From Fusobacterium mortiferum ATCC 9817 (GTDB lineage Bacteria; Fusobacteriota; Fusobacteriia; Fusobacteriales; Fusobacteriaceae): 64,000 nt of DNA. This document shows, one piece after another, positions 17,951 through 25,696 of this stretch. A program made the translations under genes and the position numbers. The stretch spans positions 329,371-393,370 of the forward strand of contig NZ_GL987988.1 of NCBI RefSeq assembly GCF_000158195.2, written 5' to 3'. Positions within the stretch are counted from its first letter, which is position 1; every line of letters starts with the position of its first letter. The notes under the pieces are model-generated. The model searched no databases and was not told the DNA's origin. It saw nothing but the letters and a program-made list of their open reading frames with translations.

Positions 17951-19345
17951 ATGGAGTATAAAATTTTAACAATGGGTGTTTTACTTTTTATAAGTTTATT
18001 TTCAATTAGATTATCTAAAAAAGTTCAAGTTCCATTGCTTATTATGTTTTTATTTATAGGGATATTAGCTGGTTCTGAAGGAATTGGTGGAATATATTTT
18101 GATGATGCTGAATTAACACAGCATTTGGGAAATTTTGCTCTTTTATTTATTTTGTTTTCAAGTGCTCTGGAGACAAAGAAAAGTGATGCCCTTTCAGCTC
18201 TCTATCCCAGTGGAATACTAGCTACATTGGGAGTGCTTTTAACAACTTTATTTGCAGCCCTTTTTGCATTTTTTCTTACAGATTTTACTCCAAAAGAAGC
18301 TTTACTTTTTGGAGCAATAGTTTCTTCAACAGATGCTGCTGCAGTTGTTTCAGTATTGGGAGATTCTAACTTAAAGAAAAAAGTTAAGACAGTGATAGAG
18401 ATAGAGTCAGGAAGTAACGATCCTATGGCATATGCTTTAATACTGTTTATAATCTCTATGTTTAAAGCTGAAGGACCTTCAGTATTGGGAGGAATTTTCT
18501 TTTTAATAAAGCAGATAATAATAGGGGGGATATTAGGGGTTATTTTTGGAAGAATAACACTACCTATTGGAAAGTTTTTAAAGATAGAGAGAGAAGAGTT
18601 TTTGACAATTCATTTAATTGCTTTTCTTTTTATCTGTTTCTCTTTGAGTTCAATATTGGGAGGGAATGGATTTTTAGCTATCTATCTTATGGGAATATTA
18701 GTTGGAAATGAGAGATTTGATTTTAAGATGAATAGTTTTAGAAATATGAGGGTACTATCTTGGCTAATGCAGATAATGATGTTCGTTTTACTAGGACTTC
18801 TGGTATTTCCAAGTCAATTGGCAAAAGTGATGATAAGTGGAAGTATTTTGGCTATTTTGATTACAATTGTTTCAAGGACAGCAGTTGTATTTTTGCTCTT
18901 AGAAAAATTTAATTATAATTTAAAAGAAAAACTTTTTATTTCTTGGGCAGGATTGAAGGGGGCAGTACCTATTATATTCTCAACAATGGCAATAACAGAA
19001 GGGATAAAAAAATCTCAAGCTATGTTTAATATGGTATTTTATATCGTTGTATTTTCAGTTATTATTCAAGGAATGACATTAAAACCTCTAGCTAAGTTCT
19101 TCAATTTGTTTGAAAAAGAAAAAAATAATGATGCAACAGAGATTGATTTGGAAGAATTAGAGGAGTTATCTATAAAGAGATTATTTATAGAGAAAGATTC
19201 TGAATATGTGGATAAAGCAATAAGAGATCTATCTTTACCAAGAAGTATGCACATCATCTCAATAAGAAGAGGAGATAAGGATATTATCCCTTCTGGAGAT
19301 GTAATATTAAGAGTGGGAGATAAGATTTTATTTAGCATCATATAA
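17951..19345 (+). CDS. Potassium/proton antiporter, CvrA/NhaP2 type
   Basis: A 464-residue CPA1 antiporter. The first 390 residues hold about 12 hydrophobic segments with the conserved ion-site loops GAIVSSTDAAAVVSVL and ESGSNDPMAYAL. The last 75 residues form a TrkA-C domain (KDSEYVDKAIRDLSLPRSMH), as in CvrA. It expels K+ or Na+ for protons and supports volume and pH control. ATG 17951 is chosen because GGAGG at 17938 spaces correctly to it; the ATG at 17936 overlaps that ribosome site. Confidence 0.88.
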   Translation: MEYKILTMGVLLFISLFSIRLSKKVQVPLLIMFLFIGILAGSEGIGGIYFDDAELTQHLGNFALLFILFSSALETKKSDALSALYPSGILATLGVLLTTLFAALFAFFLTDFTPKEALLFGAIVSSTDAAAVVSVLGDSNLKKKVKTVIEIESGSNDPMAYALILFIISMFKAEGPSVLGGIFFLIKQIIIGGILGVIFGRITLPIGKFLKIEREEFLTIHLIAFLFICFSLSSILGGNGFLAIYLMGILVGNERFDFKMNSFRNMRVLSWLMQIMMFVLLGLLVFPSQLAKVMISGSILAILITIVSRTAVVFLLLEKFNYNLKEKLFISWAGLKGAVPIIFSTMAITEGIKKSQAMFNMVFYIVVFSVIIQGMTLKPLAKFFNLFEKEKNNDATEIDLEELEELSIKRLFIEKDSEYVDKAIRDLSLPRSMHIISIRRGDKDIIPSGDVILRVGDKILFSII

Positions 19346-19473
19346 AAAAGAAAATAAATTTTTAAATTCTTTAAAAAATATTTGATTTTTTCAAAAAATA
19401 TGATATAATCATTCGTGTAATAAAATTTTTATAAAATTTAGAAAAAGAAAATAATTTTTAAGGGAGAAGAAAA

Positions 19474-20718
19474 ATGAGTAAAAAACTAAATTTGACTACG
19501 AAAATTTTTATAGCTTTAATATTAGGAGTGATTACAGGATTGATTTTACATCCAATGAAAGATAATCCATTTGTAAGTAAATATTTACTTAATTTTGTTT
19601 TCAATCTTTTAGGGAATGGATTTGTAAGAGCTATAAGAATGGTGGTAGTACCTTTAGTTTTATGCTCTTTAGTTATAGGTGCAGCTGGTATAGAAGATGT
19701 TACTAAATTAGGAAGAATAGGAGTAAAAACTTTAATATTCTATCTTTCTACAACTGCTTTTGCTGTAATATTAGCTCTAGTTGGAGGAAATATAATAAAT
19801 CCTGGTAGAGGAGTAAATATAGGAGATATAGCAGTATCTCAAGTGACAGTTTCTGAAACTAAGCCTTTTGTAGATATATTACTTGATATGATACCTATAA
19901 ATCCAGCAGAAGCTATGGCAACTGGAAATATGTTACAAATTATAGTTTTTGCTATCTTAGTTGGAGTTGCTCTTTCTCTTTTAGGAGATAAAGCTAGTAA
20001 TATAAAGAAAGTATTTGAAGAAGGAAATGCTTTAAGTTTAAAATTAGTAGAAATAATAATGATATTTGCACCATTTGGAGTTTATGGATTGATATCTAAG
20101 ACATTTACAACATTAGGATATGTAGCACTATTACCTCTATTCAAATATTTTATAGGTGTTGTAATTATATTGTTTATTCATTGCCTAGTTACATATCAAG
20201 GAATTCTAGTATTATTTGGAAAATATAATCCTATAAAATTCTTTAAAAGTTTTGCTCCTACTATGATGGTTGGTTTCTCTACTGCTTCAAGTAGTGCTTG
20301 CCTTCCATCATCTTTAAAATCTATGCAAGAAACATTTGGAGTATCAAAAGCAATTTCATCATTTACTATTCCATTAGGAAATACAATAAATATGGATGGT
20401 ACAGCGGTAATGCAAGGAGTTGCAACAATATTTATAGCACAGATATATGGAATAGATTTAACAATGGGAAATTATATTACAATAATACTTACAGCAACTT
20501 TAGCTTCAATAGGAACTGCAGGTGTTCCAGGAGTTGGAGTTATAATGTTAGGAATGGTATTGGTTCAAATAGGACTTCCACTTGAAGGAATAGGATTAGT
20601 AATGGGAATAGATAGATTTGTTGATATGTTTAGAACAATGATAAATATTACTGGAGATGCAGTTTGTACTCTAGTTATTGCTAAAACAGAGGGGGAACAA
20701 CTAAAAGAAGCTATATAA
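19474..20718 (+). CDS. Dicarboxylate/amino-acid:cation symporter (DAACS)
   Basis: A 414-residue symporter of the glutamate/aspartate/dicarboxylate family, driving uptake with Na+ or H+. The serine-rich re-entrant loop FSTASSSACLPSSLKSMQE and the NMDGTAVMQG motif in helix 7 (IPLGNTINMDGTAVMQG), plus GTAGVPGVGVIMLGM and GIDRFVDMFRTMINITGDA, are the substrate and cation-binding signatures. Substrate, probably glutamate, aspartate or a dicarboxylate, cannot be fixed from sequence. It stands alone with AGGGAG before ATG, and a terminator follows. Confidence 0.92.
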   Translation: MSKKLNLTTKIFIALILGVITGLILHPMKDNPFVSKYLLNFVFNLLGNGFVRAIRMVVVPLVLCSLVIGAAGIEDVTKLGRIGVKTLIFYLSTTAFAVILALVGGNIINPGRGVNIGDIAVSQVTVSETKPFVDILLDMIPINPAEAMATGNMLQIIVFAILVGVALSLLGDKASNIKKVFEEGNALSLKLVEIIMIFAPFGVYGLISKTFTTLGYVALLPLFKYFIGVVIILFIHCLVTYQGILVLFGKYNPIKFFKSFAPTMMVGFSTASSSACLPSSLKSMQETFGVSKAISSFTIPLGNTINMDGTAVMQGVATIFIAQIYGIDLTMGNYITIILTATLASIGTAGVPGVGVIMLGMVLVQIGLPLEGIGLVMGIDRFVDMFRTMINITGDAVCTLVIAKTEGEQLKEAI

Positions 20719-20730
20719 AACCTTTAAAGA

Positions 20731-20760
20731 AATGTTGGTAGAATATACCAGCATTTTTTT
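20731..20760 (+). terminator. Terminator of the DAACS symporter gene
   Basis: AATGTTGGTA and TACCAGCATT form a 10-bp hairpin (one G-T pair) with a short loop, followed by a T run. Confidence 0.8.
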
Positions 20761-20772
20761 TATAAAAAACAC

Positions 20773-20803
20773 TTGACTTGGAGTATACTCTAAATGTTAT
20801 TGT
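20773..20803 (+). promoter_or_regulatory. MerR-type promoter with operator in a 19-bp spacer
   Basis: TTGACT (20773-20778) and TATTGT (20798-20803) are separated by 19 bases rather than 17. The spacer holds GAGTATACTC, a 10-bp palindrome. Overlong spacers with a central palindrome are the hallmark of promoters activated by MerR proteins through DNA untwisting. The sequence resembles aldehyde-responsive AdhR/NmlR sites. Confidence 0.85.
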
Positions 20804-20833
20804 AGAAGAAAGAGAATAAAAGGAGATGTTAAT

Positions 20834-21223
20834 ATGACAATAGCAGAGGTAAGTAAAAAACTTGAGTTAAGTGCAGATACTTTAAGATATTATGAGAGAA
20901 TAGGACTTATTCCACCAGTACCAAGAAATAAAAGCGGAATAAGAGATTATGATGAAAACTCTATTGGATGGATAAATTTTATAAAATGTATGAGGAAAGC
21001 TGGACTTCCAATAGAGGTTTTAATAGAATATGTAACTTTATATCAATTAGGAGATTCTACTAAAGAGGCAAGAAAAAATTTACTTATTGAGCAAAGAGAA
21101 GAGTTGATAAGTAAAATAGAGGAGTTAAAAGAGACTTTAGAATATTTAAATAAAAAAATAGAGAGAGTTTATACAATAGATATAGAAAAAAGTATAAAGG
21201 AGGAAAAAGATTGTTTAGAATAA
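20834..21223 (+). CDS. MerR-family regulator, AdhR/NmlR-like
   Basis: A 129-residue MerR protein. The N terminus holds the HTH and wing (TIAEVSKKLELSADTLRYYE, then RIGLIPPVPRNKSGIRDYDE), followed by a long dimerisation helix (QREELISKIEELKETLEYLN). There is no C-terminal cysteine metal site, so electrophile or aldehyde sensing is more likely than metal sensing. It is the first gene of a five-gene operon and has its own MerR-type promoter, so it probably activates the whole operon. Confidence 0.92.
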   Translation: MTIAEVSKKLELSADTLRYYERIGLIPPVPRNKSGIRDYDENSIGWINFIKCMRKAGLPIEVLIEYVTLYQLGDSTKEARKNLLIEQREELISKIEELKETLEYLNKKIERVYTIDIEKSIKEEKDCLE

Positions 21224-22293
21224 TCCCTATTATATTATTAGGAATAATGACAATGTATTTTTATACAGTGTTATTGAGAATAAATAGTTGGGGAGAATTT
21301 AATTTTAGTAAACTAGTAGTAATTATAATTTTATTGTTAATAATGATTCCAGGAATAAATATTTTTGGAATCTGGTTTCTGATACTACTTCATCTTTTTG
21401 AAATAGGAATAGTAATAGAGATTTTAAATTTAATATTAAAAAAAATAGATTTAAAAGGTTGGAGCTTTCTCTATAATAGTTTTTCTTTACCAATTTTATT
21501 AACTTTCTTATTATTTTGTTATGGATATTATAATATCAATAATATAAAGAGAGTGGAGTATAATATATTTACAGAAAAAAATATTTCAGAAAAAGGATAT
21601 AAAATAGGATTTATAAGTGATATACACTATGGGAACTCTTTAAATATGGAAAAATTAGAAAAAGTTGTAGAGAAATTAAATAAAGAGAATTTAGATTTTT
21701 TAATATTAGGTGGAGATATAGTAGATGAAGGAACTACACTACAAGGAGTAAAAGAGGTATTTAAAATTTTAGGGAAGATAAAAAATAGATATGGACTGTA
21801 TTTTATATATGGAAATCACAATATGTCTAGATATACTAAAAAACCTAATTATACTTTAAAAGAATTAAAAGAAGCAATAGGAAAGGAAAATATTTATATA
21901 TTAGAAGATAAAGGTATTGATATTAATGAAGATATTAATCTTGTAGGAAGAAAGGATAGAATATTTAAAAATAAAAAAGATAGTGAAGAGCTTATAAAAG
22001 AAGTGGATAAAAATAAATATATAATAGTAGTAAGTCATCAACCTACAGATTTAGAAAAAAATAGCAAATTAGGATATAATCTTCAAATATCTGGACATAC
22101 TCACAATGGACAGATTTTCCCTTTTAATCTATTAATAAAATTTTTTAATTTAGCAGAGTTAATTTATGGACAAAAGGAGTTTGAAAATTTTAATGTAATA
22201 GTAACATCTGGATTGAGTGGTTGGGGTTATCCTATTAGAACAGCAGGAAATTCAGAGTATGTTATTATAAATATTTTGAGAAAGGAAGGATAA
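21211..22293 (+). CDS. Membrane-anchored metallophosphoesterase, YkuE/YaeI type
   Basis: A 360-residue protein. The first 110 residues hold three to four membrane segments. The catalytic half has the dimetal motifs FISDIHYG (D-x-H), LGGDIVDEG (G-D), YGNHN (G-N-H), VSHQP, and SGHTHNGQIFP (G-H-x-H). Related proteins act on phospholipid or phosphodiester substrates such as UDP-diacylglucosamine. The start is TTG at 21211, supported by AAAGGAGG at 21196-21203; it overlaps the MerR stop by 13 nt. Second gene of the MerR operon. Confidence 0.88.
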   Translation: MFRIIPIILLGIMTMYFYTVLLRINSWGEFNFSKLVVIIILLLIMIPGINIFGIWFLILLHLFEIGIVIEILNLILKKIDLKGWSFLYNSFSLPILLTFLLFCYGYYNINNIKRVEYNIFTEKNISEKGYKIGFISDIHYGNSLNMEKLEKVVEKLNKENLDFLILGGDIVDEGTTLQGVKEVFKILGKIKNRYGLYFIYGNHNMSRYTKKPNYTLKELKEAIGKENIYILEDKGIDINEDINLVGRKDRIFKNKKDSEELIKEVDKNKYIIVVSHQPTDLEKNSKLGYNLQISGHTHNGQIFPFNLLIKFFNLAELIYGQKEFENFNVIVTSGLSGWGYPIRTAGNSEYVIINILRKEG

Positions 22294-22295
22294 AT

Positions 22296-22838
22296 ATGAA
22301 TAAAAAAGTTTTAGTAATATCAACTACTCTTAGAAAGGAAGGAAATTCGGATATTTTAGCTGACTATTTTTTAAAGGGAGCAGAGGAAAGCCAAAGTATT
22401 GTGGAGAAAGTATCTTTAGTAAATAAAAAAATAGAATTTTGTAAAGGTTGTTTAAGTTGTCAAAATACAGGAAAATGTATAATAAAAGATGATGCTAATG
22501 AGATTATAGAAAAAATAAAAAATTCTGATGTAGTAGTTTTTTCCACTCCAATATATTTTTATGAGATGGCAGGACAGATGAAGACTCTATTAGATAGAAC
22601 AAATCCTCTATTTCCAAGTGAATACCAATTTAAAGATATCTATCTTTTAGCAACTGCAGCAGATACAGATGAAAGAGCTATCGATAGAGCAATAATGGGA
22701 TTGGAAGGTTGGATTGAATGTTTTGAAAATAGCAGATTAAAAGGAGTAGTAAGAGGTGTTGGAGCTGATGTAGTAGGCTCTATAAAGAGATATGAAGAAA
22801 AGTTAAGAGAGGCTTATGAACTTGGAAAAAATGTTTAG
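22296..22838 (+). CDS. Iron-sulfur flavoprotein / NADPH-dependent FMN reductase
   Basis: A 180-residue flavodoxin-fold oxidoreductase. VISTTLRKEGNSDILADYF is the FMN phosphate loop. Cys49, 52, 55 and 61 form C-x2-C-x2-C-x5-C, the compact Fe-S motif of iron-sulfur flavoproteins. FSTPIYFYEMAGQMKTLLDR is the flavin-side loop. It lies 2 nt after the phosphoesterase within the MerR operon. Likely role is reduction of an electrophile or quinone in the stress response; inferred from context. Confidence 0.87.
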   Translation: MNKKVLVISTTLRKEGNSDILADYFLKGAEESQSIVEKVSLVNKKIEFCKGCLSCQNTGKCIIKDDANEIIEKIKNSDVVVFSTPIYFYEMAGQMKTLLDRTNPLFPSEYQFKDIYLLATAADTDERAIDRAIMGLEGWIECFENSRLKGVVRGVGADVVGSIKRYEEKLREAYELGKNV

Positions 22839-23262
22839 AAAAATTTATATAATTTTATTTTTAAGTTTTCATTTTATATGTAAAGCTGTTGATATAGAGG
22901 AAAGTAATATGAGAATTATAGAAGTTATTATAAAAAATGAACATTACAAAGTAGAGTTAGAAGATAATAAAAGTGCTGATATATTTTTAGAAAGATTACC
23001 TTTAAAAATTAAAGTAAAGGAATTAAATGGAAATGAAAAATATGGAATAATCTCTAAAAAAATTCCCAGTGATAGAAGTTATAGTGGAAATATAGAAGTT
23101 GGAGATTTAATGTTATATGGCGATGATTGTATAGTGCTATTTTATAAAAGTTTTTATACTTCATATAGTTATACAAAACTAGGAAGGATAGTTGAAAAAG
23201 ATAGATTACAAAAAAATATTAGTGAAACTGACCATAATCTAGAAATAATTTTTACAAAATAG
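22831..23262 (+). CDS. Exported cyclophilin-like protein
   Basis: A 143-residue product. Residues 1-25 ([18 protein letters not shown]) look like a signal peptide. The rest matches the cyclophilin-like fold of the TM1367 type: [20 protein letters not shown], then [19 protein letters not shown] and [17 protein letters not shown]. These beta barrels are usually not active prolyl isomerases. ATG 22831 overlaps the stop of the preceding gene by 8 nt. The family often accompanies flavin reductases and MerR-type regulators. An ATG at 22816 would add five residues and is less likely. Confidence 0.75.
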   Translation: MFRKIYIILFLSFHFICKAVDIEESNMRIIEVIIKNEHYKVELEDNKSADIFLERLPLKIKVKELNGNEKYGIISKKIPSDRSYSGNIEVGDLMLYGDDCIVLFYKSFYTSYSYTKLGRIVEKDRLQKNISETDHNLEIIFTK

Positions 23263-23276
23263 ATAAGAGGAGAGAG

Positions 23277-23681
23277 ATGGATTTAGAAAAATTTTTAAAT
23301 TATATGAAAAGTCAAAAGAAAGTTGAAGCAGGAAGTGAAATCCATAGATATATGTTAGAGTTAAGTGATGAAGCTAGAAAAATAACAATGGATTTAAATA
23401 GTAAATTTTATACACAAGAAGAGATAAGGGAATTGATGAGAAAATTGACAAGAAAAAATATAGATGAAAGTTTTTGTATGTTTCCACCATTTTATACTGA
23501 TTGTGGTAAAAATATTGAGATAGGGAAAAATGTTTGGGTAGGAGCAAATGTTACAGTAGTTGCAGGTGTTACAATAGGAGATAATGCTATTATAGGAGCA
23601 GGTTCTGTTGTAACAAAAGATGTTGAAAAAAATATGATAGTTGGAGGAGTTCCTGCTAAAAAAATTAAAGATATTTTTTAA
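23277..23681 (+). CDS. Sugar O-acetyltransferase family, internally shortened
   Basis: A 134-residue left-handed beta-helix (hexapeptide) protein of the maltose/galactoside O-acetyltransferase family, normally about 185-200 residues. The N-terminal maltose-acetyltransferase domain and [20 protein letters not shown] are intact, but the chain then jumps straight to [18 protein letters not shown]. Compared with the full-length paralogue at 51649, about 56 residues are missing in frame, including the segment with the catalytic His (TAGHP there). The reading frame is otherwise intact, so it may be structural or inactive. Last gene of the MerR operon. Confidence 0.8.
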   Translation: MDLEKFLNYMKSQKKVEAGSEIHRYMLELSDEARKITMDLNSKFYTQEEIRELMRKLTRKNIDESFCMFPPFYTDCGKNIEIGKNVWVGANVTVVAGVTIGDNAIIGAGSVVTKDVEKNMIVGGVPAKKIKDIF

Positions 23682-23690
23682 GAGATAATA

Positions 23691-23728
23691 GAGAGTATAG
23701 TTTAAATTACTATATCTCTCTTTTTATT
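23691..23728 (+). terminator. Terminator of the MerR operon
   Basis: GAGAGTATAGT pairs with ACTATATCTCTC (one bulged base) around a short loop, followed by TTTTTATTTTTT. Confidence 0.75.
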
Positions 23729-23805
23729 TTTTATATAAATAATTTGACAAACAAAATAAAAGGTAGTATAATTATAACAGATTAGAAGTTTGAAGGAGGT
23801 TAACT

Positions 23806-24282
23806 ATGAAAACAGCAATTTTTTATGGAAGTACAACAGGAACAACTGAGATGGTAGCAGGAAAAGTAGGAGAGTTATTAGGTGCAGAGGTATTATCAGC
23901 TACTGAGATTGATAGAGTTGAAGAGTATGATTTTGTAATATTTGCTACTTCTACTTGGGGAATGGGAGATTTACAAGACGATTGGTATGAAGCATTAGAT
24001 AAATTAAAAACTAAAAATCTATCAGGGAAAAAAGTTGGACTTATAGGAATAGGAGACCAATTTGGATTTGGAGATACCTTTGTAGATGGAATAGGAACTA
24101 TATATGAAGAGATAAAAGATATGGGAATAAATTTAGTAGGAAAAACTTCAACTGATGGATATTCATTCAGTGGGTCAAAAGCAGTAGTAGATGATGAGTT
24201 TGTAGGATTAGTAATAGATGAAAATAATCAAAGTGAACTTACAGATGAAAGAATAAATGCTTGGGTGGAAAAGGTAAAATAA
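23806..24282 (+). CDS. fldA: Flavodoxin
   Basis: A 158-residue flavodoxin carrying FMN as a one-electron carrier. The phosphate loop is YGSTTGTTE; the flavin-stacking loops are ATSTWGMGDLQDDWYE (around residue 60) and GIGDQFGFGDTFVDG (around 90). It would replace ferredoxin in reductive metabolism under iron limitation. It is followed one base later by a DUF2023 gene, the typical pairing. Preceded by AAGGAGG. Confidence 0.93.
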   Translation: MKTAIFYGSTTGTTEMVAGKVGELLGAEVLSATEIDRVEEYDFVIFATSTWGMGDLQDDWYEALDKLKTKNLSGKKVGLIGIGDQFGFGDTFVDGIGTIYEEIKDMGINLVGKTSTDGYSFSGSKAVVDDEFVGLVIDENNQSELTDERINAWVEKVK

Positions 24283-24283
24283 T

Positions 24284-24628
24284 ATGAGTGAACAAAAGAG
24301 AAATGAACTTGGTGTATTTTTTCATATGATGTATGAATTGAATAAAGGTCTTAGAAGTTTGGCTCTTTTAACAACTACTACTGAAAATTTTGAAATAATT
24401 AAAGAAAGATTAGATAGATGTAGCTATGAATATATTTTAGAAAATCTTAAATCTGGATATGTAAATATATTCTTTGGGACAAAAGAATGTATAGAGGTAT
24501 TAAAGAAATTTAAGAAAAACTCTTTGAGAGATTTTTCACCAGAAGAGGATTTTATTTTGGGAGTATTACTTGGGTATAATGTACAACAACAATGTAAAAG
24601 ATATATAAATAGAAAAAAAGTTAGTTAG
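24284..24628 (+). CDS. DUF2023-family flavodoxin partner
   Basis: A 114-residue protein of the DUF2023 family. The conserved features are HMMYELNKGLRSLALLTT at the start, NIFFGTKECIEVLKKF in the middle and FSPEEDFILGVLLGYNVQQQ at the end. The family is commonly encoded directly next to flavodoxin in Helicobacter, Bacteroidetes and Fusobacteria; its molecular role is not known. The 1-nt spacing shows cotranscription with the flavodoxin gene. Confidence 0.85.
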   Translation: MSEQKRNELGVFFHMMYELNKGLRSLALLTTTTENFEIIKERLDRCSYEYILENLKSGYVNIFFGTKECIEVLKKFKKNSLRDFSPEEDFILGVLLGYNVQQQCKRYINRKKVS

Positions 24629-24630
24629 AT

Positions 24631-24669
24631 ATAAAAAGCAGCCTGATAATAAAGGACTGCTTTTTATAT
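24631..24669 (+). terminator. Terminator of flavodoxin-DUF2023 operon
   Basis: ATAAAAAGCAG and CTGCTTTTTAT form an 11-bp stem ending in a T-rich run. Confidence 0.8.
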
Positions 24670-24741
24670 TTAGACATAATAAGTTAACATATTATACACT
24701 AAAAAATCAAATATTATTCAAAATGATTTATATAAAAAATA

Positions 24742-24770
24742 TTGAATTATTTCAAAAAAAAGTGTATACT
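24742..24770 (+). promoter_or_regulatory. Promoter of the HMA/P-type ATPase cluster
   Basis: TTGAAT (24742-24747) and TATACT (24765-24770) have exactly 17 bases between them and lie 48 bases before the first HMA gene. Confidence 0.7.
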
Positions 24771-24817
24771 AAAAAGATAAGCTAAAAGAGTATAAATTGT
24801 AGATAGAAGGTGATTAG

Positions 24818-25312
24818 ATGAATAAAAAAATGCTTCCAGATTTTTATGGAATATTAGAAGTCCAACATTATATAAAGGGGAGAATAAGATTAAAAGTAAA
24901 CTCTCTTATACAAGATGATGAAAAAGCTAAAGAGTTAGTAGGAAAATTAGCTAGCTTAAATGGAATAGAAGATATCTCTGTAAATACTCTAATAGGAAGT
25001 GTTCTTATCAAGTTTTCAGAAGAAGTAGTTGACCCTATAACTTTAATAGGTGCTGTACTGAGTATTCTTGGATTAGAGGAAGAGGTTTTTGATAAAAAAA
25101 ATGGAAAACTTTTTTCTGGAATGAGAGAAGTAATAGAGAGTATAGACTTTGCTATCTACAATAAAACAAAGGGAATATTGGATTTGAAAAGTACAATAGC
25201 TCTTTTATTTATAATTAATGGAATAAGAAAAATTAGACAAAATCCTATTATGCCAAATGGAGTAAATTTACTATGGTGGGGATTTAATATCATATCTAAA
25301 GGAGGAAATTAG
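24818..25312 (+). CDS. HMA_2-domain protein with hydrophobic C-terminal region
   Basis: A 164-residue protein. Residues 10-90 look like an HMA_2 ferredoxin-like domain (HYIKGRIRLKVNSLIQDD and NTLIGSVLIKFSEEVVDP), the domain that usually forms the N terminus of some P1B ATPases, here as a separate protein. It has no CxxC metal motif. The C-terminal part (DLKSTIALLFIINGIRKIRQ) is hydrophobic and may contact the membrane. First of five tightly packed genes with the P-type ATPase. Probable accessory subunit or metal chaperone; unproven. Confidence 0.75.
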   Translation: MNKKMLPDFYGILEVQHYIKGRIRLKVNSLIQDDEKAKELVGKLASLNGIEDISVNTLIGSVLIKFSEEVVDPITLIGAVLSILGLEEEVFDKKNGKLFSGMREVIESIDFAIYNKTKGILDLKSTIALLFIINGIRKIRQNPIMPNGVNLLWWGFNIISKGGN

Positions 25313-25695
25313 TGAATAGTTTATTAAAATCAGCTTTTTTATATTTTAACAAAATAAAAGTAGTACATAGTATTCCAGGAAGATTAAGACTGCAGATTCC
25401 TGGGCTAGATAAAATTCCTGAAGATATGAAAAAATATGAGCACTATACAACAAGTATAATTAAGATGGAGCAAGGAATAGAAGATATTAGTTACTCATAT
25501 ATAACAAGTAAGGTACTTGTAAAATATAATCCACAACTTACAAATGAGAAAAAAATTGTAGATTGGTTAAACTTTGTATGGAAAAAAATTGTAGAAAATG
25601 AAGATGTCTATAATAAGATGTCAGTAGAAGAGATAGAGAAAAATTTAGATAAATTTTATGAAATTTTATGTAAAGAGTTGAAAAGAGGAAGATAA
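25312..25695 (+). CDS. HMA_2-domain protein
   Basis: A 127-residue protein, mostly one HMA_2-like domain: HSIPGRLRLQIPGLDKI and SYITSKVLVKYNPQLTNEKK. No CxxC is present. The start is GTG at 25312, overlapping the previous stop (TAGTG) and served by AAAGGAGG. An in-frame leader of about 18 residues (SLLKSAFLYFNKIKVV) precedes the domain. Second gene of the five-gene cluster; function inferred as an ATPase partner. Confidence 0.75.
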   Translation: MNSLLKSAFLYFNKIKVVHSIPGRLRLQIPGLDKIPEDMKKYEHYTTSIIKMEQGIEDISYSYITSKVLVKYNPQLTNEKKIVDWLNFVWKKIVENEDVYNKMSVEEIEKNLDKFYEILCKELKRGR

Positions 25696-25696
25696 G

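Noticed and set aside
20298-20585. 95-codon overlapping ORF inside the DAACS symporter gene
   Set aside because: It lies in another frame of a well-conserved transporter, is rich in Asn, Ser and Tyr as expected from shadow translation, and has no ribosome site.
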